Notes under the pieces: generated by a model | The model's database searches: none | Seen by the model: only the letters and a program-made list of their open reading frames with translations | What the model was told of the DNA's origin: nothing | Translations under genes and position numbers: made by a program | Shown: in pieces, positions 1 through 6,268 of the stretch | How positions within the stretch are numbered: position 1 is the stretch's first letter | Layout: each line of letters begins with the position of its first letter | Source: Verrucomicrobiota bacterium | Lineage (GTDB): Bacteria > Verrucomicrobiota > Verrucomicrobiia > Limisphaerales > UBA11320 | Direction of reading: 5' to 3' | DNA length: 7,599 nt | Assembly (NCBI GenBank): GCA_016871475.1 | Contig: VHDG01000174.1 | Location: 1 to 7,599 of the forward strand

Positions 1-204
1 CTTGACGACCTGGGCGACGCCTACGATCTGCTTGTCTGTCACGCTGTGGTAGTACGCCACCCGATCGCCCTTTTTCATGGAGCGAAGGTTGTTGCGCGCC
101 TGGAAGTTTCGAACCCCTGTCCAGGATGTTCGGCCGTCTTCTTGAAAAACGGCCCAGGAGTAGGCTTCCGGCTCCTGCTTTACGAGCCAATGCTGACATT
201 GCAT
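1..204 (-). CDS. EVE domain-containing protein, 5' part only (runs off left edge)
   Basis: The first 68 codons of a minus-strand gene are present, starting at the ATG complementary to 202-204 and open to the window edge. The translation begins MQCQHWLVKQEPEAYSW, followed by GRTSWTGVRNFQARNNLRSMKKGDRVAYYHS and then a V-G-V-A-Q-V-V strand. This matches the hallmark start of EVE proteins (WLVKxEPxxYSW, WxGVRNxQARNxLRxMKxGDxxxxYHS). EVE domains have a PUA/YTH-like fold and are thought to recognise modified bases in nucleic acids; the human relative is THYN1. Full-length members have roughly 140-160 residues, so about half the protein lies outside the window. The start is supported because family members begin within a few residues of the first Trp. 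No convincing Shine-Dalgarno sequence precedes it, and an in-frame TTG a few codons upstream cannot be excluded. The family call is firm; the cellular target is unknown. Confidence 0.88.
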   Translation of the reverse strand, partial: MQCQHWLVKQEPEAYSWAVFQEDGRTSWTGVRNFQARNNLRSMKKGDRVAYYHSVTDKQIVGVAQVVK

Positions 205-268
205 GCGCGCGGACGTTACCAAAGCACTGCCAAGGGGCAAGCGGAGTGTCGAACCTGCGAGTAGCCCT

Positions 269-289
269 TCGTAATCGTAATCGTAATCG
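269..289. repeat. Hexanucleotide tandem repeat (TCGTAA)x3.5
   Basis: Three exact copies of TCGTAA followed by TCG lie 65 bases upstream of the EVE start. On the minus strand it reads as GATTAC-type repeats. Short arrays of this type are, as I recall, common between genes in Verrucomicrobiota. Copy number might vary between strains. No function can be read from it. Confidence 0.9.
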
Positions 290-392
290 GCGCTTGGTCC
301 TCCATGCCAAGGATTCCTTCGTGCAGTCAGTAACTCGAGTTCAGGGACGTTTGATAGACTTCTAGCTTTGCAGGGTCGAGAGGGTGGTTCAT

Positions 393-422
393 GCGTCCTC
401 GATTGCGAGGAGAGGGGGACGC
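393..422. other. Hairpin segment with two overlapping stems
   Basis: TCCTCG (396-401) pairs perfectly with CGAGGA (406-411) around a 4-base loop. GCGTCC (393-398) can instead pair with GGACGC (417-422). The two stems share bases 396-398 and cannot both form fully. No T-run follows on either strand, so it does not look like a standard intrinsic terminator. It could be a degenerate dispersed repeat or leader structure for the downstream gene; this is speculative. Confidence 0.4.
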
Positions 423-510
423 GAGTCGGAAAAGGTGAGATGCGCCCAGCAGCACAAGGCGCGGAAGTTTCGACTGGGATTTGACCGGTTCTTGGGCCAT
501 CGTCTGCGCC

Positions 511-1389
511 ATGCGCGCTGTATCCCTCTTCCTCCTTATCGGGTTTTTCATCGCCCTGTTGCCCAGGCAATCCTCCGCCGCCCAGGAGTTCGTGCTCAAC
601 ATCCTTACGAACGAGAGCACTGCGCGGGTCACGATTGATGCTTTTTCCCAAACCGACACCGACACCACGCGCCTGGGAGGCACGGTGACCCTGGCTTTGG
701 ATAGCGTGGCGGGTCCCAAGCTCGCGGGTTTGGGGGATTTCAAGATGCGATCCCTCCAGGCTCTAAATTTCCGCCTCGATCTGGGGCTGCTCTTCGGTCG
801 TGTCACAGCTGACATTCCGACCATTCGGATTGAACGTCATGCGACTCCTCCTTTGATTCCGCTGTTGCCCATTCGAAACGGCTCGATCGTGGTGAGCGAC
901 GTGGAGTATCGGACTTTCGGAAGAGCTTCGTACAAGGTTACCGGGCTGGCTTGCAGTGCATTGATGGCCCAGGATGTGCCCTGTTCCGACAACATTGTTT
1001 TGGACAACGCACCGCCCAACACGATTGAGGAGGCCACGTTGGAAATCACGACAACCGCTTCGAAGGTCAGGGCCCGTCTTGATTACTTTTTTATTCAGCC
1101 GTTGGATGCGGAGGATCCAAACCTGGGGACGGTGAGCGCCAACATTGTGGCGATCGGTGAAGCGATGCTCCCAATCCGGTTGGAAGCAACCCGTCCGGCA
1201 GCGAACACCATACAGCTTCGTTGGCCTGCCGATGCGACCGGCATGCAGCTGTGGTCGAGGCCGAGCTGGGCACCCGGCTCAGGTTGGTCGCGGGTGAGCC
1301 AAACGCCGACTCGGCAGGGGGAGTTTTTCGTGGTGACCCTGGCTGCCGAAGGGCAGGAGCGGTACTTTATCCTTCGCTCCGCGAACTAA
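511..1389 (+). CDS. Secreted protein of unknown function with C-terminal verrucomicrobial-type domain
   Basis: This 292-residue protein was not recognised as a named family. The chosen ATG at 511 gives a clear Sec signal peptide: MRAVS, a hydrophobic stretch LFLLIGFFIALLP, then RQSSAA with likely cleavage after residue 24 (before QEF). The TTG at 481 is in frame and would add ten residues (MTGSWAIVCA) ahead of it. Neither start has a strong Shine-Dalgarno sequence; GGAAG at 463-467 is somewhat far from 481. The mature part is rich in alternating polar and hydrophobic residues, suggesting beta structure, with two cysteines (C148 and C158) close enough to form a small disulfide loop. The last 70 or so residues (IQLRWPADATGMQLWSRP, then W, FFVVTL and RYFILR) resemble a short C-terminal domain common in secreted Verrucomicrobiota proteins. 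It lies 95 bases ahead of the cytochrome-like gene on the same strand, so co-transcription is possible but not shown. Confidence 0.75.
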   Translation: MRAVSLFLLIGFFIALLPRQSSAAQEFVLNILTNESTARVTIDAFSQTDTDTTRLGGTVTLALDSVAGPKLAGLGDFKMRSLQALNFRLDLGLLFGRVTADIPTIRIERHATPPLIPLLPIRNGSIVVSDVEYRTFGRASYKVTGLACSALMAQDVPCSDNIVLDNAPPNTIEEATLEITTTASKVRARLDYFFIQPLDAEDPNLGTVSANIVAIGEAMLPIRLEATRPAANTIQLRWPADATGMQLWSRPSWAPGSGWSRVSQTPTRQGEFFVVTLAAEGQERYFILRSAN

Positions 1390-1417
1390 GAGCAGGCCCC
1401 CCGGGCCGCTCGGAAAG

Positions 1418-1442
1418 CCGATCAGTCCGATCAGTCCGATCA
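1418..1442. repeat. 9-bp tandem repeat (CCGATCAGT)x2.8
   Basis: Two full copies of CCGATCAGT and a third partial copy, CCGATCA, lie in the spacer between the secreted-protein stop and the cytochrome-like gene. Just before it, at 1396-1408, GGCCC and GGGCC can form a short stem around CCC. There is no following T-run on the plus strand, so termination here is not supported. Confidence 0.9.
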
Positions 1443-1461
1443 AACAGTAGCTTTCCCCCCC

Positions 1462-1466
1462 GGAAG
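1462..1466 (+). promoter_or_regulatory. Shine-Dalgarno-like GGAAG that fits an out-of-frame ATG
   Basis: GGAAG is spaced 8 bases from the ATG at 1475, an ideal distance. That ATG opens a frame of only 19 codons ending at the TAA at 1532-1534 and is not in frame with the large cytochrome-like protein. The in-frame TTG at 1485 is 18 bases from this site, which is too far for a good ribosome binding site. The signal therefore conflicts with the annotated start of the large gene. Confidence 0.5.
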
Positions 1467-1484
1467 CACCTAGCATGCGCTCGC

Positions 1485-4400
1485 TTGATCCGCCCCACGA
1501 TTTTCATCGTTGCGCTGACGTTCGCCATCCATAAGGCGGGGTCGGGAGAATCTTCGTCTCTCATCCCCCAACAGGCCCGCCAGGTGTTGGAGAAGCATTG
1601 CTTCAAATGCCACAGCCACGCCGCCAACAAGAGCAAGGGCGGGCTGCTGCTCGATTCACGCCCCGCAATCCTCGCCGGCGGCGATACCGGCCCGGCCATC
1701 GTGACAGGCAGACCGGAGGAAAGCCTGCTGCTGAAGGCGGTGAGTCATCGTGATCCAGATCTTCAAATGCCGCCCAAGGATGGGAAACTCTCCGATCTGG
1801 ATATCACCGTTCTGACGGAGTGGGTGAAGGCGGGCGCACCGTGGCATCAGCCCGAGGATGCTTCCGAGGCAGGAGTCGTGAAACGTCGCACGCGGACAAC
1901 AATCTCCGAGGAGGATCGACAATGGTGGGCCTTCCAGCCCCTGAAACGTCCGTCGCCGCCCAGGACAGAAAGCAACGCCCTGGTTCGCAACGATGTGGAC
2001 CGTTTTATCCTCGCCCGCCTCGATTCGGAGCAACTCAAGCCATCCCCGGAAGCGAATCGCGCAGCTCTCATTCGTCGCGTCACTTTCGATCTGACAGGTC
2101 TGCCTCCCTCACCGAAGGACCTGGACGCATTTCTAAGCGATACCGCGCCGGAGGCCTACGAGAGGCTGGTGGACCGGTTGCTCGCCAGCCCCGAGTACGG
2201 CGAACGCATGGCGCGTCACTGGCTGGACCTCGTACGCTATGCGGACGGCGATGGCTATCGGGCCGACGACTACCGGCCCGATGCCTGGCGTTATCGCGAC
2301 TACGTCATCCGCTCGTTCAACGCCGACAAGCCGTACGACCGGTTCGTGCGTGAACAGCTGGCCGGTGACGAACTTTTTCCCAACGATCCGGACGCCATCA
2401 TCGCCACCGGCTACCTGCGTCACGGCATTTACGAATGGAATGCCCGGGACGTGCGTGGGCAGTGGGACACGATCCTCAATGACCTCACGGACACAACAGG
2501 CGATGTGTTTCTCGGCATGGGCATCCAGTGCGCGCGCTGCCACGACCACAAGTTCGACCCCATCCTCCAGCGGGACTACTTCCGGCTGCGCGCCTTTTTC
2601 GCGCCAATTCAGCCGGGCGACCGTGTCGCGGCGTCGCAGGCGGAAATCGCCGCGCATGCGGAGAAGGTGAAGGCCTGGGAGTCTCAGACAGCCGAGTTGC
2701 GCGCGCAGATCGAAGAGCTGGAGAAGCCGTACCTTTATAAGTCGGAAACCAACGCGATTCAGCGCTTTCCTGAGGACATTCAGGCCATGATCCGAAAGCC
2801 CGCGGTCGAGCGCACGCCGTTTGAGCATCAGCTGGCAACCCTGGCCTGGCGACAAATCATCTACGATGCGGAACGTGTGGACCGCACGTTCAAGGGCGAG
2901 GACAAGGAAAAGATTCTCTCCCTGCGTCGCGAGCTCGCCAGATGGAACAAGGACAAGCCACCCCCGCTGCCCGTCGCCCTGGCCGCCTCCGATGTCGGAT
3001 CGGTTGCGCCCGCCGTCTTCATCCCGAAGAAGCAGTCCCTCGGGGAGATCGAGCCGGGTTTCCCAACGGTTGTTGATCCAGGTCCGGTCAGCCTCACCCC
3101 GCATTCGAACAGCACCGGCCGCCGCAGCGCACTTGCGCAATGGCTTACCCGTCCTGAGAATCCGCTCACTGCCCGTGTGGTGGTGAACCGGGCCTGGCAG
3201 CAGCATTTCGGGCGCGGTCTCGCCGCGAATACGAGCGACTTTGGAGTGCTCGGCGAACAGCCATCGAACCCGGACTTGCTCGAGTGGCTGGCAGCCTGGT
3301 TTGTGGGCGAAGGCGGATGGTCGACCAAGAAACTGCACCGCCTGCTCGTGACCAGCGCGGCTTACCAGCGCAGCAGCGAGCATCCCGCGACGCAGGCCGG
3401 GCTCATCAAGGACCCGGAGAACCGGTTGGTATGGCGGTGGCAGCCGCGTCGCCTGGAGGCGGAGCAGATCCGTGATGCCATGCTGGCGGTGAGCGGTGAA
3501 CTCGAGGTGACCAACAGCGTGCCAGGCGTTACGCCCGACCTCCCACGGCGGACGATCTATACGCGCTTCATGCGCAACACCCGCGATCCGATGGCGGATG
3601 TTTTTGATGCGCCGACGTGGCTGACGAGTGCGGCTTCCCGGGACACGACCACCACTCCGGTGCAGTCACTGCTTCTGGCCAACAGCGCGATGCTGCGTGC
3701 CCGGAGCCGCGCCTTTGCCGCGCGCCTGGAGAAGGCCTGCGGTCAGGACACGGCCGCCGGGATTCGTCTCGCCTACAGGTTGGCGTTTAGCCGTGAAGCC
3801 ACGACGGTGGAGGTCACCACGGCACAGCAGTTCCTGACGCGGCACGCAAAGATGGCCGACCCGAAGCGCCTCGCCTCCGGTCAGGCGAATTTTATCCCGG
3901 GCAAGGTTCCATTCCGTGATGGCCAGGCCGCGTTCATCGAGCCTGAGGGAGCGCAGACCCTGTTCACCGTCAACGAGAGCGCCGAGCTGCGATGGGTGGG
4001 TGGATTCACCATTGAGGGTTTCGTTGTGCCTCGATCCGTTTCCGAAGGCGCGCAGCTTCGCACCATCGCGGCCAAGTGGTCTGGCGACAACAGCGAGCCG
4101 GGATGGACCTTGGGGCTGACCGGCCAGAAATCGCGACGTCGTCCCCTGTCTGTCGCATTGCAGGTGGTCGGGAAACATCGCGATGGCGCCATCCGTGAGC
4201 ACCCCATCTTCTCGGACCTGAGCGTCCAGATGAACAAACCTTACTTCATTGGTGCCGCTTTCACGCCTGCGTCCACCCAGGCGCCCGGCCGGGTGCTTTT
4301 TGCGCTCAAGGATCTGTCGAACGACGACGAGCCGCTGTTGATTGCAACGGTGGAGCATAACGTTGTCGGCCCGTTGACCAGCACCGTGCCGCTGACTCTT

Positions 4401-4700
4401 GGCGCCCGATCCGGTGGTGAGCGCCAGTCGTTCCACGGGTTGATCGACGATGTGCGCCTCTCCGATGCAGCCCTCCCCACTGAAAGGATGCTTTGGTCCT
4501 CCGAGTCCACATCCGTGAACACGCTCGGTTACTGGAAATTTGAAGCCAAGCCGGACGTTCTTGCGGACAGCAGCGGCCACGGCCGATCGCTCCATCGCCC
4601 ACCTGGACCCGTCACGACGAGCGTGACACCGGAGCAGGCCGCTCTCGCGGATTTCTGTCAGGCCCTGTTTAACAGCAGCGAATTCCTTTACATCGAATGA
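1485..4700 (+). CDS. PSCyt1-DUF1549-DUF1553 cytochrome-like secreted protein with inserted LamG-like domain
   Basis: With the TTG at 1485 as start the protein has 1071 residues. Order of parts: a signal-like segment (2-16, IRPTIFIVALTFAIH); a planctomycete cytochrome C domain (PSCyt1, about 30-120) with heme motif CFKCH at 39-43 and likely axial Met95 in DLQMPP; DUF1549/PSCyt2 (about 147-385) with WWAFQPLKRP, FDLTGLPP from 201 and a second CxxCH, CARCHDHKFDP, from 349; a charged, possibly coiled linker (about 390-500); DUF1553 from about 546 (ALAQWLTRPENPLTARVVVN, then FGRGL). At about 810-1040 comes a LamG/concanavalin-like segment (FTIEGFV, HGLIDDVRLSDAAL, LGYWKF). The usual DUF1553 ending, ADFCQALFNSSEFLYIE, resumes as the last residues. 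Such proteins are extracytoplasmic and their substrate is not established; heme binding and electron transfer are inferred from the motifs. The start is doubtful: no ATG or GTG lies nearby in frame, and the Shine-Dalgarno-like GGAAG fits an ATG one frame away. It overlaps the next gene by ATGA. Confidence 0.92.
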   Translation: MIRPTIFIVALTFAIHKAGSGESSSLIPQQARQVLEKHCFKCHSHAANKSKGGLLLDSRPAILAGGDTGPAIVTGRPEESLLLKAVSHRDPDLQMPPKDGKLSDLDITVLTEWVKAGAPWHQPEDASEAGVVKRRTRTTISEEDRQWWAFQPLKRPSPPRTESNALVRNDVDRFILARLDSEQLKPSPEANRAALIRRVTFDLTGLPPSPKDLDAFLSDTAPEAYERLVDRLLASPEYGERMARHWLDLVRYADGDGYRADDYRPDAWRYRDYVIRSFNADKPYDRFVREQLAGDELFPNDPDAIIATGYLRHGIYEWNARDVRGQWDTILNDLTDTTGDVFLGMGIQCARCHDHKFDPILQRDYFRLRAFFAPIQPGDRVAASQAEIAAHAEKVKAWESQTAELRAQIEELEKPYLYKSETNAIQRFPEDIQAMIRKPAVERTPFEHQLATLAWRQIIYDAERVDRTFKGEDKEKILSLRRELARWNKDKPPPLPVALAASDVGSVAPAVFIPKKQSLGEIEPGFPTVVDPGPVSLTPHSNSTGRRSALAQWLTRPENPLTARVVVNRAWQQHFGRGLAANTSDFGVLGEQPSNPDLLEWLAAWFVGEGGWSTKKLHRLLVTSAAYQRSSEHPATQAGLIKDPENRLVWRWQPRRLEAEQIRDAMLAVSGELEVTNSVPGVTPDLPRRTIYTRFMRNTRDPMADVFDAPTWLTSAASRDTTTTPVQSLLLANSAMLRARSRAFAARLEKACGQDTAAGIRLAYRLAFSREATTVEVTTAQQFLTRHAKMADPKRLASGQANFIPGKVPFRDGQAAFIEPEGAQTLFTVNESAELRWVGGFTIEGFVVPRSVSEGAQLRTIAAKWSGDNSEPGWTLGLTGQKSRRRPLSVALQVVGKHRDGAIREHPIFSDLSVQMNKPYFIGAAFTPASTQAPGRVLFALKDLSNDDEPLLIATVEHNVVGPLTSTVPLTLGARSGGERQSFHGLIDDVRLSDAALPTERMLWSSESTSVNTLGYWKFEAKPDVLADSSGHGRSLHRPPGPVTTSVTPEQAALADFCQALFNSSEFLYIE
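3912..4604 (+). other. LamG-like domain segment inside the DUF1553 protein
   Basis: Residues about 810-1040 of the cytochrome-like protein read as a concanavalin A-like jelly roll: a start of FRDGQAAFIEPEG, a strand WVGGFTIEGFVVP, the segment TIAAKWSGDNSEPGWTLGL, then GLIDDVRLSDAALPTERM and a closing YWKFEA...DSSGHG motif typical of LamG_3-type domains. Such domains often bind carbohydrate or other ligands at the cell surface. It sits between the helical part of DUF1553 and that domain's own last 20 or so residues, so it is an insertion, not an appended domain. Boundaries are approximate. Confidence 0.75.
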
Positions 4701-6142
4701 ACACCGCTGATCCCCGCTGCCATCGATACGAACCCTCGCGCTCGCGCCGCGATTTTCTGTTTCGTTCCGGCATCGGGCTGGGAGCTGTCGCACTGCAAAG
4801 CCTGCTGGCCAGGCCATCCGCGTCCGCCGCGACCCTCCCGTCCGCCCCGCCTCTCGCCCTCCGGAATCCTCACTTCAGGCCGCGTGCCAGGAACGTCATA
4901 TTCCTTTTCATGGAAGGCGGCCCGTCGCATATCGATCTCTTCGATCCAAAACCACTCCTGAACAAGCTCGCAGGGCAGACGTTGCCCGAGAGTTTTGGCT
5001 CCGTGCTCACTTCCATGGGCGAATCCAGATCCCCGTTGCTGGCCAGCAAGCGTGCATGGAAACAGCACGGTCAAAGCGGAATCTGGGTCAGCGACTGGCT
5101 CCCGCACATCGCCGAATGCGTCGATGATCTCTCCGTGATCCGCTCCTGCTGGGCCGACGGCATTAACCACAGCGCCGGCGTGTGCCAGATGAACACCGGA
5201 TCCGTCCTGGGAGGGCGTCCGTCGCTCGGCTCATGGGCTACGTATGGGTTGGGCACCGAGAACAGCGACCTCCCGGCATTCGTGGTGATGCAGGACAACC
5301 AGGCGGGGATCGTGAACGGTCCGCGCAACTGGGGGGCCGGATTCATGCCGGCGGTGTATCAGGGAATCCGGCTGCAGGGCGGAGGCGAGCCCATCCCCAA
5401 TCTCAACACGCCCGATGCCTGCACTCCGGGGCAGCAGCAGTCACGGATCGACTTCATCAACCAGCTCAATCGCAACTACGCCGCGCGCTTTCCTGAGCAG
5501 ACGGAACTTGCCGCCCGTCTTACCAGTTACGAACTCGCCTTCCGTATGCAGGCTGCCGCGCCTCTCACAGTGGATCTTGCCGGCGAAACGGAGGCCACGC
5601 GCCGGCTCTACGGAATGGACCGGAAGGAAACCGCGGACATGGGACATCTCTGCCTCCTGTCGCGCCGACTGGTCGAGCGCGGCGTGCGTTTCGTGCAGAT
5701 TTACCACGGGGCTGGAAGCAAGTGGGATTCGCACAGCGGAATGGAGAAAAACCACGGCGCGCTCTGTGCCAGCATGGACCAACCCGTGGCTGGATTGATC
5801 CGCGATCTGAAAGCCCGAGGGTTGCTGGAGGAAACGCTGGTCATCTGGGGTGGGGAATTCGGCCGTACCCCGATGAGCGAGAAAGGCGATGGCCGTGACC
5901 ATAACGCGACCGGCTTCAGCATGTGGTTCGCTGGTGGCGGTGTGAAAGGAGGCCAGGCCATCGGCGCTACTGATGACCTGGGACTTCGCGCCACCGAGGA
6001 CCGGCTGCATGTTCACGACCTGCATGCCACCATCCTCTGGCTTCTCGGCATCGACAACATGGGCCTGGTTTACAACTACAAGGGCCGCCCCGAACGGCCC
6101 ACGCTCAACGAGGGCGAACCGTACAAGAAGATTGCTGGATGA
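4697..6142 (+). CDS. DUF1501 family protein, Tat-exported
   Basis: This is a complete 481-residue DUF1501 protein, the usual partner of PSCyt/DUF1549/DUF1553 proteins. The ATG at 4697 overlaps the preceding stop as ATGA; there is no clear Shine-Dalgarno sequence, so translation probably depends on coupling to the gene upstream. The N-terminus carries a Tat signal (S16-R17-R18-D19-F20-L21, followed by SGIGLGAVALQSLLA), so the protein is exported folded. DUF1501 belongs to the alkaline phosphatase/sulfatase-like superfamily. Visible family motifs are MEGGPSHIDLFDPKP from residue 72, NHSAGVCQMNTGS, WDSH at 343-346, GGEFGRTP at 385-392, GRDHN at 399-403 and HDLHATILWLLGID ending at 453. The Asp and His residues in these motifs are candidate metal ligands by analogy with the superfamily. 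I see no truncation or missing block. Its substrate and reaction are unknown; a joint role with the cytochrome-like partner outside the cytoplasm is inferred from pairing. Confidence 0.94.
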   Translation: MNTADPRCHRYEPSRSRRDFLFRSGIGLGAVALQSLLARPSASAATLPSAPPLALRNPHFRPRARNVIFLFMEGGPSHIDLFDPKPLLNKLAGQTLPESFGSVLTSMGESRSPLLASKRAWKQHGQSGIWVSDWLPHIAECVDDLSVIRSCWADGINHSAGVCQMNTGSVLGGRPSLGSWATYGLGTENSDLPAFVVMQDNQAGIVNGPRNWGAGFMPAVYQGIRLQGGGEPIPNLNTPDACTPGQQQSRIDFINQLNRNYAARFPEQTELAARLTSYELAFRMQAAAPLTVDLAGETEATRRLYGMDRKETADMGHLCLLSRRLVERGVRFVQIYHGAGSKWDSHSGMEKNHGALCASMDQPVAGLIRDLKARGLLEETLVIWGGEFGRTPMSEKGDGRDHNATGFSMWFAGGGVKGGQAIGATDDLGLRATEDRLHVHDLHATILWLLGIDNMGLVYNYKGRPERPTLNEGEPYKKIAG

Positions 6143-6268
6143 GCCGCCCGGCACTTCCTGGATCCACGCGATGCGCGCAGGCGCGTGCGGTTGGCTGACG
6201 CGTCCCATTCCTCTGGAACCATCCTGACCTTCGGGACGCGGTGCCCACCCAAAGGGACCTGGCCTGAG
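6143..6268. other. Convergent spacer with two inverted repeats
   Basis: This spacer lies between the stops of the convergent DUF1501 and propeller genes. CACGCG (6165-6170) can pair with CGCGTG (6182-6187) around 11 bases, and CGCGTCCC (6199-6206) pairs perfectly with GGGACGCG (6233-6240) around 26 bases. Neither stem is followed by a T-run on either strand. They could help end both transcripts or be processing structures, but a standard intrinsic terminator is not visible. Confidence 0.4.

Larger units (their letters stand above)
205..510. other. Intergenic region between divergent EVE and secreted-protein genes
   Basis: About 306 bases separate the EVE start on the minus strand from the chosen start of the plus-strand secreted protein. 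I see no convincing gene here: the open frames have low-complexity, arginine-rich translations and no family resemblance. The stretch holds a hexanucleotide repeat (269-289) and a hairpin-forming segment (393-422). Because the flanking genes diverge, promoters for both must lie here, but I could not pick out a confident -35/-10 pair on either strand. Confidence 0.6.

Noticed and set aside
269..289. CRISPR-like or phage attachment site at the hexanucleotide repeat
   Set aside because: Units are only 6 bp with no spacers, and there is no tRNA, integrase or cas gene nearby.
327..824. Minus-strand open frame of 165 codons between and over the spacer and secreted-protein gene
   Set aside because: Overlaps the signal peptide and mature part of the plus-strand gene and has a low-complexity, arginine- and serine-rich translation.
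1396..1443. Intrinsic terminator after the secreted-protein gene
   Set aside because: The GC stem is only 5 bp and is not followed by a T-run; what follows is a 9-bp repeat.
1221..1484. Upstream extension of the cytochrome-like reading frame into the secreted-protein gene
   Set aside because: The extra 88 residues overlap a gene with a clear signal peptide and C-terminal domain, are arginine-rich and would place the hydrophobic export segment deep inside the protein.
2133..3383. Long minus-strand open frame (416 codons) opposite the cytochrome-like gene
   Set aside because: It is the shadow of a well-supported coding region with family motifs on the other strand; its translation shows no recognisable family and is rich in Arg, Gly and Val as expected for a GC-rich antisense frame.
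3666..4817. Minus-strand open frame of 383 codons spanning the end of the cytochrome-like gene and the start of the DUF1501 gene
   Set aside because: It crosses two solid plus-strand genes and has no family resemblance; a GC-rich antisense frame.
5441..6208. Minus-strand open frame of 255 codons opposite the DUF1501 gene
   Set aside because: Antisense shadow of conserved DUF1501 motifs, no signal or family pattern.
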